A stretch of DNA of 64,000 nucleotides from an uncultured Lachnospiraceae bacterium (GTDB lineage Bacteria > Bacillota > Clostridia > Lachnospirales > Lachnospiraceae). Location of the stretch: positions 14,887-78,886 of the forward strand of contig URUU01000003.1 in the NCBI GenBank assembly GCA_900551235.1. Direction: 5' to 3'. Each line of letters opens with the position of its first letter. Position 1 is the stretch's first letter. Below the pieces are notes generated by a model. That model was given only the letters and a program-made list of their open reading frames with translations, did no database searches and was not told the origin of the DNA. Below are positions 9,119-17,141 of this stretch, one piece after another. Position numbers and translations under genes: made by a program.

Positions 9119-9520
9119 CTATTCTTCTGTTTCTGCTTTTTCTTCTTTGATTTCTTCCTGTGCTTCCCCGGACGAGAAAAATTTTCCGTCTGTGAACTTA
9201 TTTACAAAATCAGGTACCATATCCAGAATCTTCGTAAGGCCATCCTGATTTTTTACATTGACCAGCCTGGTCGTTCCATTCTGGATGACCAGCACAGCAC
9301 TCGGGCTCATTTTTCCGCCCATACCGCCACCACCGTTCTGTTTTTTGTCCTCATTTTTTGCCGTAGCTGCCACACCAAAAGAGACATCTACCAGCGGTAA
9401 AATAATCGTATCCCCAACCGTGATGGCATCTCCTACTACGGTTTTGGTCGTAATAAAACTATCCATTCCTTTAAACAGGGAATTTACGGTTTCCTGGAAA
9501 TTGTTGTTTTCTGCTGCCAT
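9119..9520 (-). CDS. gerW: GerW/YtfJ-family sporulation protein
   Basis: A 133-residue protein of the YtfJ/GerW family; the Bacillus subtilis member is made in the forespore and is needed for a normal germination response. Typical features are KTVVGDAITVGDTIILPLVDVSFG, a Gly-rich loop (NGGGGMGGKMSPSAVLVI) and the closing DMVPDFVNKF. The C-terminus is acidic (Glu/Lys). Start at 9520 follows GGAGG by eight bases. It lies three bases after the DUF2953 gene, the same pairing as ytfI-ytfJ in Bacillus, which supports a sporulation role. The precise molecular activity of the family is not known to me. Confidence 0.88.
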   Translation of the reverse strand: MAAENNNFQETVNSLFKGMDSFITTKTVVGDAITVGDTIILPLVDVSFGVAATAKNEDKKQNGGGGMGGKMSPSAVLVIQNGTTRLVNVKNQDGLTKILDMVPDFVNKFTDGKFFSSGEAQEEIKEEKAETEE

Positions 9521-9522
9521 GC

Positions 9523-10482
9523 TCAAGCCCTCCTTAACTGTTTCAAACGTTTCCAATATAGTTTTAACTTTTTATCAAAAAATATTTTTACTGCTGTCTT
9601 TGTAATATGAAAAACACGAATATGCCCTGAAAAAGTCAGCTCTCCTTCACAGACCCTGTTTTCAAAATCCGGACAGAGCTGAAGTCCGCTGTACCCTGCC
9701 GGAAGAAACAGATAGAGCATTCCGGTAAATTCCCCGGTGTATGCCGGATCTGAAAATCCATAATGAAGCCTTCCTTTTATCCTGCGCGGCCGGATATGGA
9801 AAAGCAGATATCGCAAATGTCCCTTTAAAATCTGATAAACCTCTCTGCTGAGATCTGAGCCAAAAAAGCCAAGATAATCTTCCATTTTTTCTTTGCTTTT
9901 CCGCAATGAGCGAAGCGTTTCCCGGATATATCTGCATGTATTTCCGATGCGGTCCCGGATCTTCTGTAACGCCCCCTGTATCTTACGCTGCCATCTGCCC
10001 CATACGTGACCGGAATGATCTGGCTTCGGTTCTGAACCTGGCTTCGGTTCCGGGAGTTGTTTTTCTTCTGCAGGGGCATCTTCTTTTTGTATCTGTCTGA
10101 CTTCTTTTGGCTGCTCTGTTTTTTTTCTATCCTGCTTCGGTTCCGTTGTTCCCGGTCCCGGTACCTTTTCTTCTGCATTCTGTTGCTTTGCTGCTTCCTG
10201 TTCTTCTCCGACAAGCATGATTTTTTTATGAAAAATCTTAAGATAACAGTGGAATGTTTCCTTTTCATAAGTTCCACGCACAGTAAGAAGACCGTACAGC
10301 CAGTACACGTTTACATATGCCGCGGCCTCACGCCATGAGGTATCCTTTTTCATATCTGCCCGATATCGGATCGGCAGGAACAGAACTGTAAGCAGAAGCA
10401 GCAGCAAAAGCAGCAGAAGCACCGCCAGAAGAATCCCTGCTACTTTTAGTATTGTCAAAATGATATGTAACATATCAAGCAC
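9523..10482 (-). CDS. DUF2953 membrane protein (YtfI-like)
   Basis: A 319-residue protein with one N-terminal membrane helix (about residues 7-36, very Leu-rich), a charged low-complexity linker rich in Glu, Lys, Pro and Gln (about 95-165), and a C-terminal region with RPRRIKGRLHYGFSDPAYTG, typical of DUF2953. Function of the family is unknown; association with gerW/ytfJ suggests a role in the spore or forespore envelope. The start is probably GTG at 10482, with AGGAAAG about 10 bases upstream; an ATG three codons later is an alternative. It is the second gene of a three-gene unit ending with gerW. Confidence 0.75.
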   Translation of the reverse strand: MLDMLHIILTILKVAGILLAVLLLLLLLLLLTVLFLPIRYRADMKKDTSWREAAAYVNVYWLYGLLTVRGTYEKETFHCYLKIFHKKIMLVGEEQEAAKQQNAEEKVPGPGTTEPKQDRKKTEQPKEVRQIQKEDAPAEEKQLPEPKPGSEPKPDHSGHVWGRWQRKIQGALQKIRDRIGNTCRYIRETLRSLRKSKEKMEDYLGFFGSDLSREVYQILKGHLRYLLFHIRPRRIKGRLHYGFSDPAYTGEFTGMLYLFLPAGYSGLQLCPDFENRVCEGELTFSGHIRVFHITKTAVKIFFDKKLKLYWKRLKQLRRA

Positions 10483-10485
10483 CCG

Positions 10486-10824
10486 TTAAATTCTTTCCTG
10501 AAAATTTTTGCTGCATCTGCTCTTTAAATAGGATCTGATATCTCCGCTTCCAGTCTTATGGTACGTCTCCTCTGCCATCTGTACGATCAGCTCTACCGCC
10601 TCATCATATCCCTTTGCAACTCCGATGATCACAGGCAGTTTTTTCCGCACCGCTCTTCGCTTCAGCCAGGCAGATGAAAGAATGTCAAACTGATCAACTC
10701 CATTTGCCGCTTCCGTTATCACCCAGACATCTATCTGGCCGGCTCCTGTCTTTAACCGCCTCAGAATTTTATTTTTTTTCTTTGCTGCCCTTTCTCCTAT
10801 ATAAAGATACGGATACCACTTCAT
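10486..10824 (-). CDS. Conserved small protein of unknown function
   Basis: A 112-residue basic protein with no signal peptide or membrane helix. It begins MKWYPYLYIGERAAKKKNK, has a central alternating hydrophobic segment (IDVWVITEAANGVDQFDIL) and ends in Lys/Arg-rich sequence. I do not recognise a named family. GGGGAG precedes the ATG at a normal distance. Its stop lies within three bases of the DUF2953 start, so it heads the gerW operon and may share a sporulation context. The good ribosome binding site and operon position indicate a real gene. Confidence 0.7.
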   Translation of the reverse strand: MKWYPYLYIGERAAKKKNKILRRLKTGAGQIDVWVITEAANGVDQFDILSSAWLKRRAVRKKLPVIIGVAKGYDEAVELIVQMAEETYHKTGSGDIRSYLKSRCSKNFQERI

Positions 10825-10902
10825 GCCATCTCCCCTTTGTAGCCTTTCTCTTTTTATAGTTTACCAAATCCTGTAAAATAATGCAATCGAAAGCACAATT
10901 TC

Positions 10903-11538
10903 TTACTGAATTTCCCGTATCATGCAGTACTGCTTCAGCGAAAAATTTTTTTCAACTATACCGTAGACTTTAAAGCCGAATCTTTGATAAAATTCTACGT
11001 TATTCTGATTATGAGTCTCCAGTGATATCATCATTTTATGTTCTGCCGCATATCGGATCGTCTCTTCCAGAAGCTTTGCTGCAATGCCATGATGCTGCAT
11101 TTGAGGACTGACCGCCAGATAGATCACATGCAGACGGCTGTCCTGATGGAGCTGATCTGTCCAGTTTGAATTAAGATAATCCCCACCTTTGATAAAATTA
11201 TAAAAAGTATGCAGGGATGGGTCTTCTTTTATAAGAAATCCATCCGTATGTAAAACTGCTTTTGCTTCCGTATAAAGAAACCGGAATATATTGCATGATT
11301 TTGTCTCATCTGATACGACCAGAACGCTGTTCAGATCCTCGCTGTCTGAAAAAATCTCACAGGTTTCATAAAACTCATCCATATCGCAGTGAAACAGTTC
11401 CGGCATCAGTTTTTTTCTTATCTGTGTATCCGGTATCAGAGTTTCGTAAAGCGGATCATGCGCAAAACACAGGTTTAAAAGCTTTTCCAGTTTCGGCAGA
11501 TCCTTTTTCTGCACGCGGTATAAATTATCACTGTCCAT
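10903..11538 (-). CDS. GNAT-family N-acetyltransferase
   Basis: A 211-residue acetyltransferase. The acetyl-CoA pyrophosphate-binding motif is QMQHHGIAAKLLEETIRYA (about 145-163), preceded by the beta strand LHVIYLAVSP and followed by MISLETHNQNNVEFYQRFGFKVYG, a typical GNAT C-terminal half. Substrate unknown; overall pattern resembles the general GNAT group with a C-terminal NxxAxxFYxxxGF element. The ribosome binding site is weak (GGGAAA at 14 bases). It stands 37 bases downstream of the M28 peptidase gene on the same strand and may be co-transcribed with it. Confidence 0.8.
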   Translation of the reverse strand: MDSDNLYRVQKKDLPKLEKLLNLCFAHDPLYETLIPDTQIRKKLMPELFHCDMDEFYETCEIFSDSEDLNSVLVVSDETKSCNIFRFLYTEAKAVLHTDGFLIKEDPSLHTFYNFIKGGDYLNSNWTDQLHQDSRLHVIYLAVSPQMQHHGIAAKLLEETIRYAAEHKMMISLETHNQNNVEFYQRFGFKVYGIVEKNFSLKQYCMIREIQ

Positions 11539-11575
11539 AATATTCTTTTCTATTTCCCTTTCTTTCTCTTAAGTT

Positions 11576-13594
11576 TTACAGATAATATCTGGTAATCGTT
11601 TCTGTGATCACATCGATTGCATGTTCCAGATTCTGGTACTGCTTTTCACATACCATTTCCAGACAGCTGATTTCTTCTTCAAAATCAACGGCACCGCTTC
11701 TTTCTTCTGCCAGAAGCTGACGTACCAGACGGTACAGTTTTTCATGTTCCGGTATCCTTCCATATCCCCATTTCAGCCGTTCTCTTGGCTGATGGAATAC
11801 ATAGTCCGTAAAATGATCGTACACGTCTTCATCAAACATAAATGCATAGGCATGATTGTCTACCTGATAAAGTCTTCCAAGTGCCTCTGATACAGCACCT
11901 TCCTTTAATTCCCGTATACTCTGCTCCAGCAGACGGATATTTCTCGAAAAAATCTCATGCGGATACAGAACATTTCCATACCAGTCCATCCGGACAAACG
12001 TATCCTGCTCTTTTTTAAATTTTTGAAGCTGTCTTTTTTCCTGTGCCTTCTGCTGCAAAAAAAACTGTTCTGCTTCCTGCAATTTCCCCTTTTCCAGAAG
12101 TTCCCGGTATATTTCATTCTGCCTGGAAAGAAAACGATACTCTTTTTCTGCTTTTTCTTCTGCCTTCTGAAGCAGATCTTTCAGCCGATCGGCTTTCTGA
12201 AACAGTACTTTTCTTTCCCCGACCTGCGTACAGACAGAAGAAAGGCTTTCTTTGGCACGCTTCATGACCGGTGCAAAACACAGCGGAACAACTGCCGTCT
12301 GATCCAGCGCACAGATCAGCAGTGCAAACAGCTCATGATGCAGGCGGTATACCTGCTCATCATAATAATCATCATTATCAAACTGTGAATGATAATGTGT
12401 CTCCATAAAACTTCCGCCCGTAAAATCATTGACCATGGATGGAATTCCCGCGATCGCCATGGAAAAATCATCAGACCAGGTCTCGATCGGCGCAGTGATC
12501 CTTGTCTCCTCCGGATATGCCTGTGTCAGAAGCGGAAGGTTCATCAGAAATTCTTCCAGATAAGGTACATACTCATAACAACTGCGTATCCTGGCCCTTG
12601 TCCCATGTGCCAGTGCCGGAAGTTCAAAATTGAGATCTGCGATCACTTTTCCAACCCATTCCGGATGCGCCGTAAATACCTGCTCGTAAGCACCTGCCGA
12701 CCAGTCAAAATCAGAATCGATCACGCCCCATTCTTCTGCTGCCATTGCACAGAATACAATGGTATTGTTTGGCTGAAAGCCGCCTGCAAGAAATGCCCTC
12801 GCAATACCAAACATCATGGCAACTGCCGTGTTGTCATCCTGAAAACCGCTGAAATAGGAATCATAATGTGCAGATAAAAGAACCATCCGCTCCGGATGTT
12901 TCCCCGGAATGCAGCCGCGGATGTTGTAGGTAGTACAATCACGATAAACCCGGCTGTCCGCATCAAAGAAGACTTCCAGTTCTTCTTTGTCTTTCAGCAG
13001 ATTTTTAAGAATCACCGCATCCTTTCTGGAAATTGAAAAAGCCGGTGCATCGGACGGTCCTGCGATATCCTGGGCATTTAACGCTTCACTGTCAATCTCT
13101 GCATATCCGCCATCCTGCACTGCGATCAGGGCTTTTGCACCTTTTAAATGTGCCTGATAAACCGGATAATTGATCCACCACTCATCCCGCTGATTGATAT
13201 CCGCCAGAACCAGCTTTCCTTCGACATCATGCCCTTCGTAATCTTTTTCCGTTCCTTTTCCCAGATAGACCAGTGAAAATTTTTCAAACCCATCCGTCTT
13301 AAAATTCGTCTGATAAGCTCCGAGCTGAAATTCGAAGCGCTGCTGATCTGTTTCAACAACCATCACTGCTTTCTTAAATTCCCAGCCATCTACTGTCACT
13401 GCATCTTTGCAGACATCCGACAGACCGATGGCTTTCATTTCCCGGTACAGCATCTCTCCGGTCTCAAATTCTGCCTTTGAACCCGCCGGGCGGTATCCCA
13501 GTACTTCATTGGAACGGAATTTTTCCATCCTTCTTGCCAGTTGATAAGAATATTCAATGTCCAGTTTTTTCAGAATCTCTTCCTGCATATGCAT
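11576..13594 (-). CDS. M28-family aminopeptidase with PA-like insert and C-terminal coiled region
   Basis: A 672-residue zinc peptidase. Residues about 110-200 resemble a protease-associated insert (LVYLGKGTEKDYEGHDVEGK, KGAKALIAVQDGG). The metallopeptidase core has the ligands in LLSAHYDSYFSGFQDDNTA and CAMAAEEWGVIDSDFDW, with a later YHSQFDNDD segment. The last 230 residues are mostly charged helix, probably coiled coil, which makes the protein longer than simple M28 aminopeptidases. There is no signal peptide, so it is likely cytoplasmic. GGAG lies eight bases before the ATG. Substrate unknown. Confidence 0.85.
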   Translation of the reverse strand: MHMQEEILKKLDIEYSYQLARRMEKFRSNEVLGYRPAGSKAEFETGEMLYREMKAIGLSDVCKDAVTVDGWEFKKAVMVVETDQQRFEFQLGAYQTNFKTDGFEKFSLVYLGKGTEKDYEGHDVEGKLVLADINQRDEWWINYPVYQAHLKGAKALIAVQDGGYAEIDSEALNAQDIAGPSDAPAFSISRKDAVILKNLLKDKEELEVFFDADSRVYRDCTTYNIRGCIPGKHPERMVLLSAHYDSYFSGFQDDNTAVAMMFGIARAFLAGGFQPNNTIVFCAMAAEEWGVIDSDFDWSAGAYEQVFTAHPEWVGKVIADLNFELPALAHGTRARIRSCYEYVPYLEEFLMNLPLLTQAYPEETRITAPIETWSDDFSMAIAGIPSMVNDFTGGSFMETHYHSQFDNDDYYDEQVYRLHHELFALLICALDQTAVVPLCFAPVMKRAKESLSSVCTQVGERKVLFQKADRLKDLLQKAEEKAEKEYRFLSRQNEIYRELLEKGKLQEAEQFFLQQKAQEKRQLQKFKKEQDTFVRMDWYGNVLYPHEIFSRNIRLLEQSIRELKEGAVSEALGRLYQVDNHAYAFMFDEDVYDHFTDYVFHQPRERLKWGYGRIPEHEKLYRLVRQLLAEERSGAVDFEEEISCLEMVCEKQYQNLEHAIDVITETITRYYL

Positions 13595-13639
13595 CTTTGT
13601 ATCTCCTTTTTTCTGAATTCAAGTCGAACACATGCGAAT

Positions 13640-13705
13640 TTCTCCGACTAAGATGAAAAGGGGAGCCTTCGGTATTCCGAGACCCCCTTCCATCTTCCTT
13701 GGTGC
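13640..13705 (-). terminator. Imperfect terminator after the Nudix gene
   Basis: Minus strand GAAGGGGGTCTCGG pairs imperfectly with CCGAAGGCTCCCCTTTTC around a four-base loop, and a T-rich stretch follows. It separates the Nudix gene from the M28 gene. Confidence 0.5.
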
Positions 13706-13714
13706 AGTAATTTG

Positions 13715-14167
13715 TCAAAAATATTTTTTGCTGCCCCAGAGATTTCTTTTTTTCAGATCCAGATATTCATTGTATGCTTTTTCCAGAATAGCCTTTTCAT
13801 TGGAAAACTTCAGCAAATGGTATGCCTCATGATACTTGTAATATCCGGAATCTACAAAATATTCTTCTCTCTGCGGTCTGCTGTAATAACTGTCCGCCAT
13901 CATCAGATACCAGTGTACATCCTTTGAAACCATGTCTTCCGGAACGTTAAATGTATACTGACTCTTTCCGACATATTTTATAATGGAAGCATCTACACCT
14001 GTTTCCTCCAGCACTTCCCTGGCAGCGGTATCTTTAAACTCTTCGCCAGCTTCTACAGTTCCTTTCGGCAACACCCAGCCTTCGTATTTGTTCTTGTAAC
14101 TTTTATACAAAAGCAGGATCTTCCCACGAAAGATTACCACACCGCCACAGCTCGTTGCCTCGATCAT
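13715..14167 (-). CDS. Nudix hydrolase
   Basis: A 150-residue Nudix protein. The Nudix box is complete: GTVEAGEEFKDTAAREVLEE followed by TG, with the metal-binding REVLEE. The N-terminus (SCGGVVIFRGKILLLYKSY) and LPKG before the box resemble diadenosine-tetraphosphate hydrolases and other bis(5'-nucleosyl) hydrolases, but the substrate cannot be fixed from sequence. GGAGG precedes the ATG by seven bases. It has its own promoter with a palindrome across the -10, so it is probably a regulated single gene. Confidence 0.85.
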   Translation of the reverse strand: MIEATSCGGVVIFRGKILLLYKSYKNKYEGWVLPKGTVEAGEEFKDTAAREVLEETGVDASIIKYVGKSQYTFNVPEDMVSKDVHWYLMMADSYYSRPQREEYFVDSGYYKYHEAYHLLKFSNEKAILEKAYNEYLDLKKRNLWGSKKYF

Positions 14168-14193
14168 TGCAATTCCTCCTGTATGCGTTGTGT

Positions 14194-14236
14194 CTGAAAC
14201 TGGTTTCAGTATAACCCTTTTTCACTTTGAGTGCAA
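14194..14236 (-). promoter_or_regulatory. Nudix promoter with palindromic operator
   Basis: Minus strand TTGCAC (14231-14236), 17-base spacer, TATACT (14208-14213). The perfect inverted repeat CTGAAAC-TG-GTTTCAG (14194-14209) begins inside the -10 and extends across the expected start site, a position typical for a repressor site. The regulator is unknown. Confidence 0.55.
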
Positions 14237-14249
14237 GCCATATTTCTTT

Positions 14250-15821
14250 TTACTGCTGATACTGCAGCTCATACCACCATTTGTCAAAGACCATCTTGGC
14301 TGCCGGTACAGCCGATGCACTTCCTGCCCCGCCGTCCTCAATGATCACGCTGATGGCAAGTTTGGGATTTTCTGCATCGAGATATCCGGTAAACCAGGAA
14401 TGCGTACCTTCCACCCCGCCCTCGGAACCAAATTCCGCGGAACCGGTTTTTCCTGCTGCAGTATAGGCTTCCCCTGAAATCTTTCGTGCTGTACCATCCG
14501 TAACGACTTTTTTCATGAAGCCGGAAATAATCTCCACTTCTTCATCACTCATCAGTTCTTTGTATTTTACCGGTTTATACTGTTTCACTACATCTCCGTC
14601 ATACGTCTCGATATGATCAATATAATATGGGTTCATCATCACTCCTCCGTTTGCCACGGTTGCTGAAACAAGCGCCATCTCAAACGGTGATACCACAGTG
14701 TCCCCCTGTCCTATGCCTGTCATCATTTCTTCTCCGTAAGATGCACTTTCTGAAAGTCGGAAAAGACTCTGGCTTGATGGCAGATCGATCGGCAGATCCT
14801 TGTTAAACAAAAAGGATTCGCAGAGTTTTCTGAAAGACGCATTGTCCACATCCATACCAATCTGTGCAAAAGCACCATTGCAGGAATCACGAAATGCGGA
14901 TTCCAGATCCTCGTATCCATGCACTTCTCCTTCATAGCAGGTGATCCGTACATCCTCCCTGGAAATGCTTCCGTCACAGTTGTAACTGAAATTCTGGTAG
15001 TCGTCCGGATGTTCCCGGATATATTCCAGTGCAGTCAGGATCTTGAATGTTGATCCCGGCGGATACTGTCCCTGCAGTGCACGGTTGAACAGAGAACTGT
15101 TGCTGCTGTCATTGATCAGGCTGTCCCAGTCCTGCTCGATCGTATTCGGATCAAAATCCGGTTTGGATACCATCGCCAGGATCTTTCCGGTAGACGGCTC
15201 GATCACTACGATCGCCCCTTTGTTGTCACCAAGCGCCTCATAACAGACTTCCTGCAGGGCAGAATTCAGTGTCAGTACCAGACTGTCTCCCTGTACCTTA
15301 GTGTCAAGCTTCTGCTCACGGATCTGATCAAGGATCGATGCATGGCTGTTTGCCAGGTCATAATTGTGTACGGATTCAATGCCGGATTTGCCATTGGTCG
15401 CATAACCGACCACATGGGCAAACAGGTTGTTGTACGGATAACTGCGGCTTTCGGTCCCATCCTCTGCAACATCCGTCTTTGCCAGCACATTTCCATCCGC
15501 TGAATAAATGTTCCCGCGTATGATCTGTTCCTGATAAACTGCCTGTTTTGTATTATATTGATTATTATTGATATCATCACGCAGCACTATGTTGAAATAG
15601 ATCAGATAACCTGCCATTGACAAAAACAATGCCACCATAAAATAGCTGACACGTACCAGATCCTTGTTTTTCTGACGGCGGGTGCGTTCCTCCTCTTCTT
15701 CATCGAAATACTCCGGCTCTGCATAGGACTGTTGCCTGGAGGTACCATCTTTCTCCTTCTTCCAGCCTTTGCGTTTAGTACTGCCCGTATCCCTGCTGTC
15801 CTTCGTAATATTCTTCCTCAT
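14250..15821 (-). CDS. Class B penicillin-binding protein (PbpA/FtsI-like transpeptidase)
   Basis: A peptidoglycan transpeptidase of about 523 residues with an acidic cytoplasmic head (YFDEEEEERTRRQKNK), one membrane anchor (VSYFMVALFLSMAGYLIYF), a dimerisation region and the catalytic domain. The active-site motifs are all present: PGSTFK (SxxK), SCN (SxN) and KTGSAE (KTG). Size and head match the PbpA-type proteins of actinobacteria and clostridia encoded next to a SEDS gene. It overlaps the upstream SEDS gene by about 47 bases in another frame, so the exact start is uncertain: 15821 (MRKNITKD) or 15839. Transcription and translation are probably coupled with the SEDS polymerase, its likely partner. 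Confidence 0.9.
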   Translation of the reverse strand: MRKNITKDSRDTGSTKRKGWKKEKDGTSRQQSYAEPEYFDEEEEERTRRQKNKDLVRVSYFMVALFLSMAGYLIYFNIVLRDDINNNQYNTKQAVYQEQIIRGNIYSADGNVLAKTDVAEDGTESRSYPYNNLFAHVVGYATNGKSGIESVHNYDLANSHASILDQIREQKLDTKVQGDSLVLTLNSALQEVCYEALGDNKGAIVVIEPSTGKILAMVSKPDFDPNTIEQDWDSLINDSSNSSLFNRALQGQYPPGSTFKILTALEYIREHPDDYQNFSYNCDGSISREDVRITCYEGEVHGYEDLESAFRDSCNGAFAQIGMDVDNASFRKLCESFLFNKDLPIDLPSSQSLFRLSESASYGEEMMTGIGQGDTVVSPFEMALVSATVANGGVMMNPYYIDHIETYDGDVVKQYKPVKYKELMSDEEVEIISGFMKKVVTDGTARKISGEAYTAAGKTGSAEFGSEGGVEGTHSWFTGYLDAENPKLAISVIIEDGGAGSASAVPAAKMVFDKWWYELQYQQ

Positions 15822-17133
15822 CAAATGGATCATCCTCATCTTTTCTTAATATATATAGTCCCTGTATCACCGAGAACATGATCAGCGTGCTGAGCATCGA
15901 ACTTCCTCCGGAACTGACAAACGGAAGTGTGACACCGGTCATTGGAATCATCTTCATGGAACCGCCGATCGTCAGAAATACCTGGATTGCATACGTGCAG
16001 GCAAGTCCAAGTGCCACATACCTGTAAAAATCATTTGTCATCTTCATCGCAATGTTGACAAACATGATAAAACAGCTCATACAGATTAGAACCGTGCAGA
16101 TGCAGAAAATGCTGCCCATCTCCTCTGCGATCGCCGCAAACATAAAGTCCTGATCCACATATGGGATTTCCGTCGGGGAACCCTGATACAGCCCGGTGCC
16201 AAACCAGCCGCCGGCCGCGATCGCAAACAGTGCCTGTGCTACCTGATAGCCGCTTCCTTCATATACACTGAACGGATCTTTCCAGATCTGCACACGCACA
16301 CGCACATGGGAAAACAGGAAATAAGAAGCAATGGCTGCCACCGCAAAAGCGCCAAAACCAAGTGCAAGCCATTTCCAGTCTCTTGTCGCCACAAAAAGCA
16401 TGATCAGATACGTCATAAAATAGATCAGTGCACTTCCAAGGTCCGTGGAGATCACCAGGATCAGCACATGTACGGCCGCCAGTACCGTAGTCCTGACAAT
16501 CTGTGCAAAGTCGGTGGACTTTGACAACATGCCGGCAATGCAGAAGACATAAATAATCTTGACAAATTCGGATGGCTGAAGTGTGATGCCGCCCACGGTC
16601 AGTGCAAGTTTTGCTCCGTTTGTCACCGTTGCCATCACAGCAACCGCCACCAGAAGCCCGATGCCAAGAATGGCATAGACTACTGCAAATTTCGTGATAA
16701 ATTTCAGCTTGCTGATCAGCCATGGTACGATCAGTGCAATGACTGTTCCGATCACACAGATCTTAAACTGTTTAACCGATTGATCATAGGATAATCTGGT
16801 TACCATGATAAAACCGATTGTGATCAGCATACACATGTTATTAATCGCAAGTTTTGATGCTTTCGGATACAAATGCCTGAAAAAGATCAGCGTCGCTGCC
16901 AGATACAGTGCCTGCTCACCGTAAAAGAGCAGGATCTGTGCCTGGTCCATCTGTAAATACAGCACCATAAATGCCACAAAATGAATACAGAACATCACGA
17001 TATTCTGTCTCAGGAAAAGGAATTCCCTGGCTGCCTCGCTCCGCTTTGCAAAAATCAGGATACTTTGCAGCGTATAGATTCCCATTAAAACAATTAAAAC
17101 GTATTTTGAAAATTCTACTATCAGTTTATCCAA
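15775..17133 (-). CDS. SEDS-family peptidoglycan glycosyltransferase (FtsW/RodA/SpoVE)
   Basis: A 452-residue integral membrane protein with about ten helices. SEDS features include GGITLQPSEFVKI, STDLGSALIYFMTYL, PYVDQDFMFAAIAEEMG and the C-terminal GVTLPFVSSGGSSML. It polymerises glycan strands with a class B PBP, here the gene immediately downstream. The acidic tail (DDPFDEEEYYEGQQGYGQY) is unusual but harmless. The start appears to be TTG at 17133, preceded by AGGTGAGA; the U32 gene stops nine bases upstream. Which process it serves (division, elongation or spore cortex) cannot be decided from sequence. Confidence 0.88.
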   Translation of the reverse strand: MDKLIVEFSKYVLIVLMGIYTLQSILIFAKRSEAAREFLFLRQNIVMFCIHFVAFMVLYLQMDQAQILLFYGEQALYLAATLIFFRHLYPKASKLAINNMCMLITIGFIMVTRLSYDQSVKQFKICVIGTVIALIVPWLISKLKFITKFAVVYAILGIGLLVAVAVMATVTNGAKLALTVGGITLQPSEFVKIIYVFCIAGMLSKSTDFAQIVRTTVLAAVHVLILVISTDLGSALIYFMTYLIMLFVATRDWKWLALGFGAFAVAAIASYFLFSHVRVRVQIWKDPFSVYEGSGYQVAQALFAIAAGGWFGTGLYQGSPTEIPYVDQDFMFAAIAEEMGSIFCICTVLICMSCFIMFVNIAMKMTNDFYRYVALGLACTYAIQVFLTIGGSMKMIPMTGVTLPFVSSGGSSMLSTLIMFSVIQGLYILRKDEDDPFDEEEYYEGQQGYGQY

Positions 17134-17141
17134 TCTCTCAC

